The notes under the pieces are model-generated. The model was not told where the DNA came from and searched no databases. It worked only from the letters and a program-made list of their open reading frames with translations. A program made the position numbers and the translations under genes. A stretch of 64,000 bases of DNA, taken from assembly GCA_944472135.2 (NCBI GenBank), contig OX235267.1, positions 22,117,452 through 22,181,451 of the forward strand. Reading direction: 5' to 3'. This document shows positions 10,500-22,994 of this stretch, one piece after another (the stretch's first letter is position 1; every line of letters starts with the position of its first letter). This stretch comes from Trichobilharzia regenti. Taxonomy: Eukaryota; Platyhelminthes; Trematoda; Strigeidida; Schistosomatidae.

Positions 10500-11017
10500 C
10501 TAAATACCCTGAAAATGATACAAACGTCAAGTCAGTCAGTTCTTCTATAAGGATCAGAAACTTGGCGGGTGGGTCATAAAGAATATTTTCAACAGCGTGT
10601 TGCAGACCTTCATCAACAACTGTCTTCGCTGGATCTATACTGAAGATCAGATGGCCGGGCCGGAAATAATCACCAACAAGAAACTATGGGAACAAACAAA
10701 ACAAGAACCAATCGCCAACCAAAAAATATGCAAGGGAAAGTGGAGATGGATTGGACACTCGCTAAGAAGGCCGCTGGGTAACATCGCGCGCGCGTCAGGT
10801 CATTGCTCGAGTGGAACCAGGCCGAAAGGGAAGTAGTAAGTGGGAAGTCAGTGCAAGGGTGACATGGAAGAGATCGTGTGAAGAGGAGTTGAAAGAGTAT
10901 GGACTAACATGGATGCAGGTAAAAAGTACAGCAGAAGACAGAAGTGGCAAGTGGAGACGTGCAGTTAAAGCCTATGTTTCACTAGGAACCCAAGGGAACA
11001 ATAATAATAAACACTGA
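10500..11017 (+). mobile_element. LINE-B 3' fragment
   Basis: 5'-truncated copy. It starts near a SVLL/YGSET-type reverse transcriptase thumb remnant, then runs through the C-terminal LINE domain. Open pieces at 10597-10836 and 10811-11017 contain KWRWIGHSLRRPLGNIARAS and, one frame over, VTWKRSCEEELKEYGLTW. It ends with TTCACTAGGAACCCAAGGGAA and an AAT tail. One frameshift separates the two pieces, near 10815. Confidence 0.8.
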
Positions 11018-11636
11018 AAATGCCTTTACTGTGTGTTCACACATTGTCTGAAATAAAGCTTTACTATTAATATTATTATTATCATTCAATGGAAATACAG
11101 AAAGCACGTAACACGAGGGTGACTGGTTTCACGAATAACCGATGTGGAAACATAAACTGATTGAAACGATTGTAATGACTGTTGTGGGAGTCTGGCGACA
11201 CAGCAAGAGTTAAAATGATGATCAGAATAAATAATAAAGAGATGATTGAAAAATAGTGTGAAAAAAACCACCCACCTAAAGTGCAAAGGGACGCAAAATA
11301 ATAAGGAATATGAAAATACAACAAAAATTCAACTGAAGTAAATACTTTCATCAAGAATGAAACGACAAACAAAAGAAATGAGGAGAGAAAGAAGAAGAAG
11401 AAGGGCGAACAAACGACACAAAAATATATTCAATAGATGACCCTAAATATTTATAATAGGTCATTGTTTAATAAATAATCAGAAATGAATTAATAAACCT
11501 TTCCTGACTTCATATATATAACTTCATAATAACAAAAAGGTGAAAAAGGATATTTTTGCAATTCAATATTTGAATAAAGCGTTTTGATTTTAATTAAAAG
11601 AGAAAATAAAGTACATTTCGATTGTTCTATTATAGA

Positions 11637-12000
11637 TAAAATTTTATTTCGATAAAATCACACAGTGTTTGTTATACAGTAATATTTACTGATGACCACG
11701 TTTCGAGCGAGTTTATACGTCGGTGGCACAGCGGTAGAATGCTCGACAACCCAGCAGGTGGTCCGAGGTCCGATTCCCCGCCGACCCACTCATTTACCTC
11801 GATAAGCCACTAATAAAACTGGTTAAGAGGGTAGATTGGACATAAGGCTAGCAGAAACCTCATCTCGTAAAAAAATAAACACCACTGCTACCGAAACTTC
11901 AAACCTCTAGCTTGAAGCCCTATGTTCCACTGGGAACATGTATGAATACAAAAAAAAACGTTCCGAGCACAATTTATCACTGTTCATAATTATATCAAGA
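11637..12000 (-). repeat. PLE terminal-repeat fragment, split by SINE-T3
   Basis: On the minus strand the right part reads TATAATTATGAACAGTGATAAATTGTGCTCGGAACG and the left part continues with CGAAACGTG, a GTAAATATTACTG block and CACACTGTGTGA-like sequence. The same order is found at 12410-12570, 36457-36636, 40068-40265 and 51430-51600. A SINE-T3 copy lies inside it. Confidence 0.65.
11717..11957 (+). mobile_element. SINE-T3 inserted in a PLE terminal repeat
   Basis: The head has GTCGGTGGCACAGCGGTAGAAT (A-box region, trimmed) and GGTCCGATTCCCC (altered B-box), then the SINE-T3 body and the LINE-B-like 3' segment GAAGCCCTATGTTCCACTGG. Flanks at 11698-11716 and 11958-11977 are diverged duplications of about 20 bp: both start ACGTT, and CGAGC and TTTAT are shared. 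Confidence 0.75.
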
Positions 12001-12409
12001 TACTCAGATAACCTGCTTGCTTCGTGTATATGCATGTGTAGAAATTGATGAGGTGGAGAGAGATTGATTACTCAATGCTGGTTCATCGAGTCTACATCCA
12101 ACGCATGCAATAGAAGTGACTCAACGCAAATGCCAGAGGCATGGAAGATATTATTACTAGTCAAATCAGAGGAGGATAATAAATAATCTTAAAATGTATT
12201 TCAATGCACATTATAGCATTTTAACAGGTTATTTATTTTACCATAAAAACATTTTATCGACTAACAATGATCAGCTTATTTCCCATTTTACTGTATTTTA
12301 TTGATAAGACTAATGTTATTCCCGAATGTAGTTTATCTTATATTAATTTCATTGGGAAGTCCCATCAGTTTTTACTCATGTACATAAATGAAGCAAGAAA
12401 GTTGTGTGA

Positions 12410-12570
12410 GTAACTTGATAAGACTATGAGCAGTAATAAATTGTGCTCGAAACGTGATCGTCAGTAAATATTAACTGCATGACACTGTGTGATTTTATCA
12501 AAGGGAATTACACGCTACAGTAGTGCCCAAGTTTTATCCTTATATCAATAATACATTTTCATTGCTTTAT
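12410..12570 (+). repeat. PLE terminal-repeat copy
   Basis: Contains the hairpin GAGCA, loop, TGCTC (about 12424-12449), then GAAACGTG, ATCGTC, and the trailing blocks CACTGTGTGATTTTATC and AGTGCCCAAGTTTTAT shared with 36457-36636. It lies about 430 bp from the minus-strand copy at 11.7-12.0 kb. Confidence 0.65.
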
Positions 12571-12714
12571 TGATTAGTAAAAGAACAAAAAGGGCTATTT
12601 TTTCCCCTCAGAAACCATTCTCCAATCCATCACCAGTAAGGTTAGAGCATTGCCCTTAAATTCACCAGTTTTAATAAACAAGTCTCGTCAGTCTATGGCA
12701 CTGAATACTATTTG

Positions 12715-12935
12715 ATGATAGTTATATCTAGACAGCATGACATCAGGTGTCGTCAAGCATGACCACGAATGGAACCCGAATAGAAAATAATAGGTTGAGC
12801 GTGTTTCCAAGGGTGATATGGAGAAGATAAGAGCTTGTGAGAAATCATGAGAGACTGGAGGGAACACGATAAAATGGAAATGCGCAGTTGACGCTCGGAA
12901 CAAAGTTATCTTCATTACAATACAATCACTGAGGC
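12715..12935 (+). mobile_element. LINE-B 3' fragment, highly decayed
   Basis: Recognisable pieces of the family's C-terminal region: ATGGAACCCGAATAG, GGGTGATATGGAGAAGAT and AAATGGAAATGCGCAGTTGA. The terminal motif is decayed. Weak but collinear with better copies. Confidence 0.5.
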
Positions 12936-13276
12936 ATGAAGTACCCACATTCTAACCTGATAGTTCAAGAGTCATGAACGCGAAATACTGCAGAGTACTG
13001 AATTCGGGCTACAGGCGATATCGATTTGTGATGATATCTACCTTCAAAATTTTAAAAAGCAGTCAAAACTCAGCCAGAAAGTATTCTAAGAATACTTCAC
13101 CAGTTGCTTATTCTTATTAAGAGATGAATACCAATTGGTTGGAAGTCTTGCTAAGTTTCAGATATAATGAACTAGTACACTAACAATGAACACTAGGATA
13201 GACACCATATTTAGCTTGTTCTTTATCTTACCTTGCTGAAAAGCGGAACATTGAATTAATCAGCTAAATTCAAGTG

Positions 13277-13612
13277 TTGGTTTGTGGGGATTTGATTGGT
13301 TGCAGGATTTCATCATGAGCTGACATTGGTCGGAGAACCATTGGAAAACCTGAGAGTACTGCACAGCTGTTTTGTTCTAGTTTGGGACTCTTCATCAGTA
13401 CGCACCCACCAGGATTCGAACCCAGGACCTTCTGGTTACCATATACCATTAAGCCACGAGCTCATCTTGTAACCAGAAGGTCCTGGATTCGAATCCTGGT
13501 GGGTGCATACTGATGAAGAGTCCCAAACTAAGACGAAACAGCTGTGCAGTACTCTCAGGTTTTCCAATGGTTCTCCGACTAATGTCAGCTCATGATGGAA
13601 TCCTGTAACGAA
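13277..13612. mobile_element. SINE-H1 inverted pair
   Basis: The two arms, 13304-13439 and 13469-13604, are equal in length (136 bp) and strongly complementary, with the tRNA heads in the centre. Both arms share a private change at the ribozyme cleavage site (UG in place of UC) and the AUGAAGA core, so one arm was probably copied from the other. Remaining differences, such as AAAA for GAAA on the minus arm, arose later. Neither arm should be an active ribozyme. Confidence 0.8.
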
Positions 13613-14597
13613 TAAGCTAAGTGTTTTACTTTATGCTAATAAGTTATAATATCTTATGGAAGTGTTACCAACTGCTTATCATATAAAATAAAGGTTAACT
13701 GCCACATCTATTCTACTCTAAGATATATGGCAGTTTTTTTTAATAAAATTCACAACAGCTTACCAATCCGGTAGCGATATGTTTATTAACAATAACTTAT
13801 CAACAATTTATCAGCATGTGAAGGCAAGCAGTGATAATTAACGAAGAAAATTAGTTGGGATTTTATGACTACTTCATCGTTAATTACAAGTCACCATTAT
13901 CCAAATCGTTTTATTTCCTTTAATTATCTGTAATGTAATCGACTTGAGCTCACGCTTACTCCTTAATTACTCTTCATTTTTCCAAAATTATGCATTAAAC
14001 AATCGACTTATTGTAACCATTTCTACCCTTTTTAATTGTGCTTATTAGTTTTCTTCGTTAATTACCACCTCTTGACATGTTGATATTGATCTATTATTGT
14101 TAACAAACATATTGCCAGTTGATTGGTAAATTGTGGTATATTGTAATAAAAATGCCATACTAATATATATTAGAGTAGAGTCAGAGATGAGGATCTAATT
14201 GAAAAGTGAATATTTCTTTGCTCAATCATTTTGCTTTCTCATTGTCTGAATGGGGATTTTTTTTCAATATTGACACATCTATCCCAGTTGCTACCAACCA
14301 TCAGATCAGATGACAATACTTCATATCGGTTATGATAAAAATTTACAGGGGATGGATGATCTCGCAAACGAGAATGGATTAAGTATAAATATCAGACCCA
14401 GTGCAACATGCAATTCGGAGTAGTGATGTCACCACCAATCACTACAAGTATAAAAGCACAACTGTATTAATACAGTTAATCAGGCAGACAGACATTGATA
14501 TAAGAAAAAAAGAAGATAACACGAAGACTACTACGTGATGCATTAAACGAAAAATAAAATTTCTAATGAGACAACATAAGAAAACGTAACTACGTAC

Positions 14598-14745
14598 CTG
14601 TAGATAGCTTTCAAAGACTTCACATTTACTTTCAAGAAACTCCATTGAACGTGGTGTTAATTGACGCCGTGGTAATTGTTTTGTTATAAATGAACCATGA
14701 AATTCAGTCAACTTTTGCTCAAGAACATAGAATTCTGAATATTTT
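14598..14745 (-). CDS. SNX14: SNX14-like sorting nexin, PX-domain exon (exon 5)
   Basis: A 148-bp exon between acceptor GTGTTTAG (14746-14753) and donor GTACGT (14592-14597). It supplies the third base of a split Arg codon and then 49 codons, ending in phase 0 (residues 434-482 of the joined fragment). It encodes the PX core: [19 protein letters not shown], a [10 protein letters not shown] proline-basic loop, and the helix [14 protein letters not shown]. With the split Arg the first motif is RKYSEF, the phosphoinositide-binding region of PX domains. The EFYVLE-KLTEFHG signature points to SNX14 rather than SNX13, 19 or 25. Lipid specificity cannot be read from sequence. Confidence 0.9.
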
Positions 14746-15049
14746 CTAAACACAAAAGACGAGAAAAGATTATTCAGTGAAATAAAGAATAGTAATAATA
14801 AAATTAATAAGATACAACTCCATGAATCAAGTGTGGCATTATCGTTTTTAGATATCGATTCGTTGGAAAAGACTTTCATTCACTGAACTAAGGGCTGACA
14901 AAATAAGCATATAGCCAGTCATTCAAAAACACGGCTTCCAAATGGACTGAGATTTGAACACATTCATTTTCACTGATTGAAGATGCCCATTAGAAATTTC
15001 ATCATCAAGTTCTACAATTATGTATATACAGTGATATACAACTGCTGAG

Positions 15050-15480
15050 TTATATTGGCCGTTGCTCTAGGAACTTGATTTTTCGTGCTCAGGAACACAC
15101 CTACCAGTGTGGCTAAAGGTGTAGTGAAAACCATCAACAGTTAGGTAATAGACCATCTAGTCCAAACTGGCCTCAAAGCTAGCATTGAAGAATCCTTTTC
15201 TATTATCCTTCCAGTACCAAATAAATTGCCGAAGACATCCACATACCGAACACTCCAAACAGCAGAGGCTATTCTAATTCACCTAAAACAACCGGTGCTC
15301 CGTATACAGAAGAAACAGGTCGAACCACTACTACTACCCTGGTGTCTGCTGTGGAGTGTGCAAATTTATAAATACCTTATTAAGTCGGCATTTTTTATAT
15401 GGCCCTCCATCTTGTACTTATAAATCCCCCTACCCCTCGTCCTTACACTTGCATTAACTAACCTTTGGTTGTTTTCTTAT
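15050..15480 (+). pseudogene. Penelope-like element, C-terminal remnant
   Basis: Starts near a decayed GIY-YIG motif (about 15055, reading YIGRCSRN with frame changes) and ends with the signature AEAILIHLKQPVLRIQKKQ and LLLPW at about 15265-15345, equivalent to the C-termini at 38.2 and 48.4 kb. Multiple stops. Confidence 0.6.
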
Positions 15481-16081
15481 TAAAACGTAGTTGTTAACTT
15501 ATACACTGACACACATACAACGCGCACATAACCTTCTACCCCAAATTTAATCCTCCCTCACCCCCCCGGACCTTAACATGATCAATAATTCATTTGAAGT
15601 TTATAATCAGTATGAATAGAATTTAAAATGTGAACATGACTAATGAGAATTTATTACTATACATTCGTTATCATTCATAATCATTTACTATGTAATACTG
15701 ATATTCAATTTAGTTTTATACGTACAATTATGCATATTACCACATACACACATATATTTTCGACTATAATCCATCAAAAATCCATTCGCAAATAACTTTC
15801 GGGATTCTGATTTAAATGATTGATGTTACTTCCAAAAAACAATGACGTTGTAAACAACATTCTTTCATTATTATTATATATATAGCTGTAGAGTCTGATA
15901 AGGCAGTTATCGAAAGGAATATTCTTTGAACAGTAATCAATCTTTTGACATTTTAGTATATTTTGACAGTCTAGTAACATGCCATGAACTGTCAGTCATA
16001 AGTCAATCCCCCACCTTTTGATTCAACCGGTATATTCAGTTTGAATAAAGATAATAATTTTCAAGTGTTATTATTATTGTA

Positions 16082-16375
16082 TCCTTTAATTTCTAGAGGA
16101 ACATAGGGCTTCAGCTGCGTGTCTCGATTGCCTTCGGTTTTCTGCCAACTTTTTCACCCCGCTCCAAGTCTGCCAATGTGCTTTCATCTCCTCTTCACAT
16201 GACCTCCTCCAAGTCACCCTCGCACTGACGACCAACTCGCCGCTTCCCTTTCGGCCTGGTTCCACTCGAGCGATGGCTTGTCTAGTGATGTCACTTGGTG
16301 GTTTGTTTTCTCAGAGTATGGCCAATCCATCTCCATTTCTTCCTGCCTATTTGTTTCAAGTATTACTTCGTAGGA
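16082..16375 (-). mobile_element. LINE-B 3' fragment
   Basis: Minus-strand copy ending (left side) with the complement of the family's terminal TTCC-motif at about 16098-16112, and carrying the complements of the CGGCGAGTTGGTCG and GAGGAGGTCATGTGAAGAGG blocks of the C-terminal domain. It abuts a SINE-H1 remnant at 16376. Confidence 0.75.
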
Positions 16376-16660
16376 ATTCGATTGGTTGCAAGTTCGATCA
16401 CGAAATGATATGAGTTAGAGAGCCGTTGAAAACCATAAGATATGGAAAACTGTTTCTCCCTAATTCGAAACTCTTCATCAGTACACGCACATGACTCCAC
16501 CGGGGATTAGGAGGTGAGCTCATTGAACATTCACGATCGTCGGGGACAGAATCCAATGGCCCATGAACTCTAACTTCTGTCAATTCGCGGTTTTTAGCTC
16601 CATCACCAACCACCAATGTAAGGGGAAGAGTATTTCCTCTTCGTGTCAGACGTGATGACC
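16376..16660 (-). mobile_element. SINE-H1, degenerate copy
   Basis: Minus-strand copy retaining the leader (complement of AACTTCTGTCAATTCGCGG), the region ACTCTTCATCAGTAC and the 3' body. The ribozyme is decayed and the tRNA head is damaged by a small deletion. Confidence 0.65.
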
Positions 16661-17279
16661 CCACACTGGTCACGAATTCTCACTTAGAACTATATGCAAC
16701 TTCATCCTGTAGCCAGTCAGTGGTGAGCATCAGCTTCAGTAAACTTGAAAGATACTAATAATAAACAATTCTTAAAAATATTTTACTGAAATTTTTTTGA
16801 AACAAAGAAATCACATGTCGACGCATAGTATGCATATTGATCGATAATTTCGCTCAGTTAGCTAATCAATCAATGACTTATGCTTTCTCATCATTTGATT
16901 GGTCAAAAATTTCTTTAGTCAGTGATTTTCAACTTGGAAGAGTTAATTAAAGTGAGAGCATCTTAGCAGAAAATCACGACGGTATATATGTGGTGAAATT
17001 CAAGTGTTTTGTAGCTGAGATGGGCGACATACAAAGTATCATTGAGATCACATAGGCTGACTCTACTATATGCCATTATATTTCTTTAGATGAGAAAGAA
17101 CTTATGAACTGGGAGTAAATTGAGACAAAAGTGTACAATAATACGCGAGGTGAATCAATAGGCAAAAACATTCTCAAGTAGTCACCTCCAAACATGGATG
17201 AGTCGATCTACAAGACAATAAGGGTAGGCATTTAAATATATGTATATATTATTGAGTCATACAAGAAATGAATACTCAC

Positions 17280-17937
17280 CGTGTCACTCTAGCAACTTGT
17301 CTTCGTACACCATTGATAACAGTTTCAGTAATAACATTGAACATAAACTGTGGCGATAGTTGTGGCATTGAATTGGTAGTGTTAGTAATGGTAGACTGTG
17401 TCAATACAGGTGGACCAATCAAATTGTTCAATTCATTTGATATTTTATTTTTATAGCCTACATCACGTACAGCTGTTGTCGATATGGGAATAAAATTACT
17501 ACTTGTCAGAGAGTTATTATTGATTGGAATCGAATTACTCATTGACGAGGGTAAATGATTAATTTGATTAGTATGTGATATAGTAGCACTCATAGTAGTG
17601 GCGGTAGTAGCAGAAACACTGGACATAACTGGAGTACTACCCAATAAAGTCATTGTCCCCACTGGGAGACGAGTCGATTGTGATACTTCAGGTCGTGATA
17701 AACCGCGTATATGCACAGTACACTTAGAAAGATCGATTTGTTGTGATCTCTCAGGCAGATGTTTTATGCCTGAGACATGTTGATTTATCAATAACTCTTC
17801 TGGAGTACTATTCATATTGACATTATACCGACTGGACTGTTCACTGATAACACTGCCAAGACGATCTCTTTGATTACGACGTGTTGAAGCGACAGACATT
17901 CGTGAACTATCAGAGCTTCCAGATGATTGACCATCAG
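17280..17937 (-). CDS. SNX14: SNX14-like sorting nexin, linker and start of PX domain (exon 4)
   Basis: The largest exon, 658 bp, between acceptor TTGTTACAG (17938-17946) and donor GTGAGT (17274-17279). It begins with two bases completing a Thr codon, has 218 codons (residues 215-432) and ends with CG of a split Arg codon completed by the next exon. The first three-quarters is a low-complexity Ser/Thr/Asn-rich linker with short charged segments (RRNQRDRLGSVISEQ; DLSKCTVHIRGL). The final 25 codons, with FMFNVITETVINGVRRQVARV, form the first strands of the PX domain. This matches the RGS-to-PX linker of SNX14, though linker sequence is poorly conserved. Confidence 0.85.
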
Positions 17938-18184
17938 CTGTAACAAACAAAAAATCAATGATTTTCAGTTTAGAAAATTGCAAGACAACGTCAGAGTGTC
18001 ATCGAGACTTAAGTATTAACCTGACTTCTGATACTACAAGGTGAGTAACACAAAAAGCGAATAGGTGGTGGATCAATACACTCACTTTCTTCGAACATGA
18101 AATTCTAAACTCATTCACTTGTTTCGTATACAATACCTGAGATATCTTGAATGTAACAAAGATTCAACTATTCGAGTGAACTGT

Positions 18185-18590
18185 TATTACATGATTGGAG
18201 GCAACAGGCAGGAAGCCTTGGGACCTAGGTTTCATGCTAATCAGCACTTGTCGGCATGCCGTACCCGGGATCTTGAAGGAACTCATGCCCTTCTGAGATT
18301 AGAACCTGCATTACCCAGTGCTGCGATCACAGACTTCACCCAGTGAGCTATTCAGACTCGCGACTGACCTCCGTTAGGACTGTATTGGCTGCTTTGACTG
18401 GGCACTAGTTATTGCCAAATAGCACGAAACATAGGGCCGAGGCTTTTTGTAGATTGCCTCTAACCAAATAATATCAAAAATTCAAAGTGTACCGTGATGG
18501 TGAGCCACCTGAAATAGTGGCCATATTGCAAACTTGACTGATAGAATTCAGTCTGTACCAAACAAAGGACTAGACACATTACACTACTGA
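18185..18590. mobile_element. SINE-H2 inverted pair, degenerate
   Basis: The minus-strand arm (about 18190-18375) keeps the CCTAGG stem III, TTTCATGC and head GTGAGCTATTC-type sequence. The plus-strand arm (about 18375-18590) keeps ATAGCACGAAAC and the 3' body. The minus-arm hammerhead has lost the 5' side of stem II (CTGATTAGCATGAAAC), so it is inactive by inspection. Same head-to-head layout as 7727-8243. Confidence 0.7.
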
Positions 18591-18689
18591 ATAAATAGTT
18601 GCGATACGTATTTGTATATTCTAAGATACCAGAAGCAGAAGTCAACTGGGAGATCCAATTAAAATCCTTCACATTTATTACTGCTTTGG

Positions 18690-19475
18690 TATAATTTCAC
18701 TGTATGTTGAATTCACACCGACGACAAGCAAAACTAAGTGTAAGTCATAGAAGTTGGCGTGAAATCGAAGGAAGGCTGTATAGTACAGAAGTTTGCTCCG
18801 TCTTTCTTTATGGCTGTGAGACATCGCTATTGGAATTTGAAGACATGAAAAGGCTATTTGTCTTTGATCATAAGTGTCTGAATTCTATCTTCCGTGTTAG
18901 GTGGTATAATATGATGAGTAATATTGAGGTTAGGCTTCGACTATTAGCTAAGGAGAGAAAGTCAATCAATGAGGTTGTGAAGCTACATCGATTGAAATGG
19001 CTAGGATATACGTTACGTATCCCTAGCCTAGCCATTACCTTCTTCATCAGCCATTGTTTACCGACAAAGGATTAGGCTGAAAAAGAGCTAGTAGTGGTTA
19101 GTCTAAAACATAACATCAGTCCGTAGAATCTTTAACAGTTAGGTTGAGCCACACAGAGAGGCGTAGACTGTCTGGTTGGGTCCTTAGGATTCTAATGACT
19201 AATGAGCGGAGACTATTGATGATATGGTTCAAAACTGTTCTCAATGCGGCACATGTGTTCACTCTGTGCTCTGCCAAATCCACTAAATCCATGTTACCAT
19301 TCTCTCTCCTCCACATTTCTGACTATGATTGTCGTTTTTCATCCATTTTCTTGTCTATTTTGTCTACCTTTGTGTCCTACATGGAATGTGGCAACTTGAA
19401 CTGCTGCACTCCTGTGCAAAGTCCTACCTTGAAACCAGTCAGTCAGTCAGCCAGTCTGATTTCGCAAGCTCAAGT
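18690..19475 (+). mobile_element. LINE-A 3' fragment
   Basis: 5'-truncated RTE-like copy. The open piece 18704-19075 encodes the thumb and C-terminal region (SVFLYGCETSLLEFEDMKRL; LKWLGYTLRI) equivalent to the end of the long LINE-A reading frame. It ends with TCCTACCTTGAAACCAGTCAG and a CAGT-type tail, a variant of the CAGA tail of other copies. Confidence 0.8.
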
Positions 19476-19924
19476 GTAACACACCTTTATATAATAATAA
19501 AAAAATGAATTCATTTTCAACAGATTTACCAAAATAGTGATGTGATTAATTGAAGGAATAATGATAGCCATAGAGGTTTGAATCAAGAAACAGTTATCGA
19601 TGGACGTTACAGTATCAAAAACAACCACTTAATTCCGTTAAGGTTTCCAAAGGTTTTATAAGTTTAGGCTGTTGAAAAAAAGATTTTGAAAGGCCTGAAT
19701 TTTTGAGAGATAAACTCTAATTCCCACATGGATTTTGCTTCACTAGCATCAATATGAAGTAGAAACTATTCTTATGCTACTATACGATATCTAACGAAGA
19801 ATTTCATATAAACGTGATAGTTTAAGTGATTGCATTTCGCAAGGATGCAGGTAGATACCAGGAAAAAAGTCATAGACACCAAAACAAACAGTGAGAAAAT
19901 CTTTACAAGAAATTCTAAAAAGCT

Positions 19925-20170
19925 ATGTTTACGAATCATGGAATGAATCATGAATCCCGCACCAGGCCCTCTCTCGAGCAGAACCTGAATGGGAAACGAC
20001 AATTGGGACGTCCGAAGGTGACATAGAGGATATTGTATGGGGATGGGAAGAGAGGCTAAGGGCAATGGTGAGGTCAGATAAAGAGGACTGCAGGGAACAA
20101 GACAAAAAAGAGATGTGCTGCTGAAGCCCGACGTTCCACTCGGAAACCCAAGGGAACAATAATCATACTA
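19925..20170 (+). mobile_element. LINE-B 3' fragment
   Basis: Short copy with CCCGCACCAGGCC, GGAAACGACAATTGGGACGTC and GGTGACATAGAGGATATTG blocks of the C-terminal domain, ending in GACGTTCCACTCGGAAACCC and an AAT-containing tail. Confidence 0.75.
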
Positions 20171-21039
20171 ATATAACCGTTTGGATTAAATAACCAACGA
20201 AGGTTTACAAATCGTTGTAGACGGCATGAATGCATGTTTGCTATCTTAGCAAGTATCAAGGGTGCTTATGCACTCGTCACACCAAGAGTTTAGTCAAAGT
20301 TATCCTATCTTAAATGTCATAGACTTATCACTATCTTTATTCAAACGCTACGAGTAATATTAGCAGAACATCTATCGTGAATGTTTACAGCTTGCTCAAA
20401 CTCTAAGAGAAACAAAATACAAGGCTAAAACTCAACGCATTTCGTGTTTAGATGTACTAAACAAGTTCCAAAACAGATAATCAATAAAAATCTGAGTTTT
20501 ATAGACAAATTATGAAGAATAAGCTATCAAGATTTTAGACAAACACTTACTATACATGCATTATTGATCAGTCATTTAGAGACTAATAATCAAAAACACA
20601 TGCAACATGTGACAGACACTATCATCCTATTGCTTATTCTTGTGATTAGTTTCGTTCTTCAGTTAGACAGATTTATCTGAATAGATGAAGTTTGAATACA
20701 TATTGTTCCTTTAACACAATAACATTTTCACAATAATCCTGAATAGCCCTGTATGATTGCCAACGCTACACAGATTGGAGTTAATTGAAAACACAACGCG
20801 AAAAAAAACGCAACACTAAGTTAATATGTTCATAATTGGGGTAAATGTGAAATCCCAAAATGAAGGTAACGGTACAGTAACAATATTTATGACTGCAGTA
20901 GGATAAACCAATTGGATTCAGAAAGGAATCAGTTATGCATTTCTATAACCGCTGTTCATTTGTATTTACATAGGAAATAAAAAACCTTTTGGCACGCAGT
21001 ATCAAACATTTATTCATACAAAAAATATAGCTAAAGTAT
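20171..21039. other. Intronic DNA without recognised feature
   Basis: AT-rich, in intron 3 of the SNX14-like gene. I see no exon or assignable repeat. Confidence 0.4.
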
Positions 21040-21131
21040 ATACCCGACCGAAAGCTGCTACCTTGACGTGGTGGTCGGGCTTGAACACCGCAATGACCTA
21101 ATCAAGCTATACTGGCTGAGACTTATGTCTC

Positions 21132-22115
21132 TTGAGGTTCTACCATGCCAGGCAGGTTGTTTGGATAGCGGTTAAACAAAAAGCAGCTACCCAATCCAAC
21201 ATCATGTCCAATACAAAATTACAAAATTTCATGCCGGATCGGCCGTGGCCCGGATTAACAACGACCGCGCTTCCTGCTGCCGTGTCACAGGGCGGGAGTG
21301 ATAAATCTGCTACTGAGACACACCAAACAAAAAAGAACGAACAAAAACAGGCCGCGTGTGACCGGCCTCAAGCAGTTGTCCCCTGGGCTCTGCGGTCACG
21401 CAACCAACTTCCACGGTGTGGGCAGCCGGGAAGTAACAATCGCCCTCACAATCCGAAATGCACACGAAACCTCTCTATTACTCACTCATCTTTGTCTTCA
21501 TCTTCATCTCTATCATCTTGCCTTCCTTCCACTGATGCAACTCCTCGACTTGATAGCTCTCCACTTCCTCTCCACTCTGCGTCCACTAAAAACGATGGAA
21601 GCCAAAAAACCACCACCGACAGCCTCTTAAAGCCGCGCCACCAATTTCATATAGGAGCTCTTAATGTTAGGACACTTTGCCAAATAGGACAACAAGCATC
21701 ACTAGCCAAGACCCTGGCATCACGAGCCATTGATGTATGCTGTGTTTCAGAAACACGCATACAAGACCCAAGTGTGGTTATTCACCTAACCCCACCTGGC
21801 CAACAGGTTGAATCTGCAAAATTCACCTTGAGGGTGTCAGGAGATGCCACAGCTAGTTCACGAGGATTAGCTGGCGTAGGGATAGCTTTGAGTACTAGGG
21901 CAGAAAAGACATTGCTTGACTGGATCCCGGTAGATAGCCGAATGTGTGCTGTCCGCCTGAACGGATCAGTAAGAAGGAGGAAGGACTGCACTACTCGCCG
22001 ATGCCTTTTCGTAATCTCCGCCTACGCCCCCACTGACTGCAGTTCAGATGAAACGAAGGATGAGTTCTACCAAAAGCTGTCTAGTTTGGTGGAAAGGCTA
22101 AACGCTCAGACATAG
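21132..22115 (+). pseudogene. LINE-A apurinic-type endonuclease domain, 5' coding part
   Basis: 327-codon open segment; the chosen start is simply the upstream limit and the true start is uncertain. After a Ser/Thr-rich N-terminal region (residues 1-170), residues about 173-215 show IGALNVRTL and DVCCVSETR, the first two motifs of the APE-like endonuclease of RTE-type elements. FVISAYAPTD lies at about residues 294-303. It runs into TAG at about 22113. The next motif (GDFNAQVG) continues in another frame from about 22128, so a single-base deletion in an A-run is the likely cause. Confidence 0.85.
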
Positions 22116-22153
22116 TCGTTCTAGCTGGTGACTTTAACGCTCAAGTAGGGAAA

Positions 22154-22837
22154 TTGTGTCAATCTGAGAAGGATGTCGGTGGCACCTATGGAGCTCCGTG
22201 CCAGCGAACCGACAACGGTGACCGTCTCCTACAGTTCTGCTCTGATAATCATTTGTTTCTTGTAAGCACTAACTTTAAACACAAGGAGAGACACTGTTTG
22301 ACTTGGAGACCCCCTTCATCAAACCAACGCTGGACACAAATAGACCACATAGCAATAAGCTATCGTTGGCGTGGGTCGGTAGGAGATTGTCGCTCCTTCT
22401 GGAACACGTGCGTAGATACCGACCATGCACTGGTCCGCGCTCGGGTGTGCTTACGACTGAACGGACGTAGGAAACAGCTGGCGGTAAAACCATCACGTCC
22501 CCAGCTCGATCAGGAAACTAAATCCGTATTTCAGGAAGAACTAGCTAAACACATATCTGTGTTCGACAGCTGTGCTCACCCTGAAGAAGCTTGGAAAAAT
22601 ATCCAGGCAGCCATAGATACAGCTGTAAAAGCTGTGAATAAGGTAAACCCAAAGGTGAGTAAAAACCACTGGATCTCCACCGCCTCATCCGAACTGATAG
22701 ATGCTAGAAGACTTATTCCGGCGAGCTCCGAATTCAATGAGGAGCGAAAGCTGCACAAGAGGAAACTTACGAAAAGTCTCCGCAAGGACCGTGAACAGTG
22801 GTGGGCGACAAAAGCCAAAGAGATGGAGAAAGCTTGA
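22154..22837 (+). pseudogene. LINE-A endonuclease C-terminus and connector
   Basis: 227 codons in a frame different from the upstream part. It holds the last endonuclease motifs: LTWRPPSSNQRWTQIDHI and, near residues 92-99, DTDHALVR (the SDH-like catalytic site). A basic connector follows, ending with REQWWATKAKEMEKA. It terminates at TGA 22835-22837. The continuation of the protein lies in a third frame (RQLFGLIRETGG), so another small indel or stop occurred here. Confidence 0.85.
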
Positions 22838-22994
22838 GGATAGGCAACACCAGGCAACTCTTTGGACTCATCAGGGAAACGGGTGGGAGAAGACAAATCA
22901 TTAGTGAGACAATCTCGGAAAAAAATGGCACTATAATTAGCTCCAGGATAGACGACTGGATCGTTGGAAAGAGCATTATGAGGAGCAGTTTAAT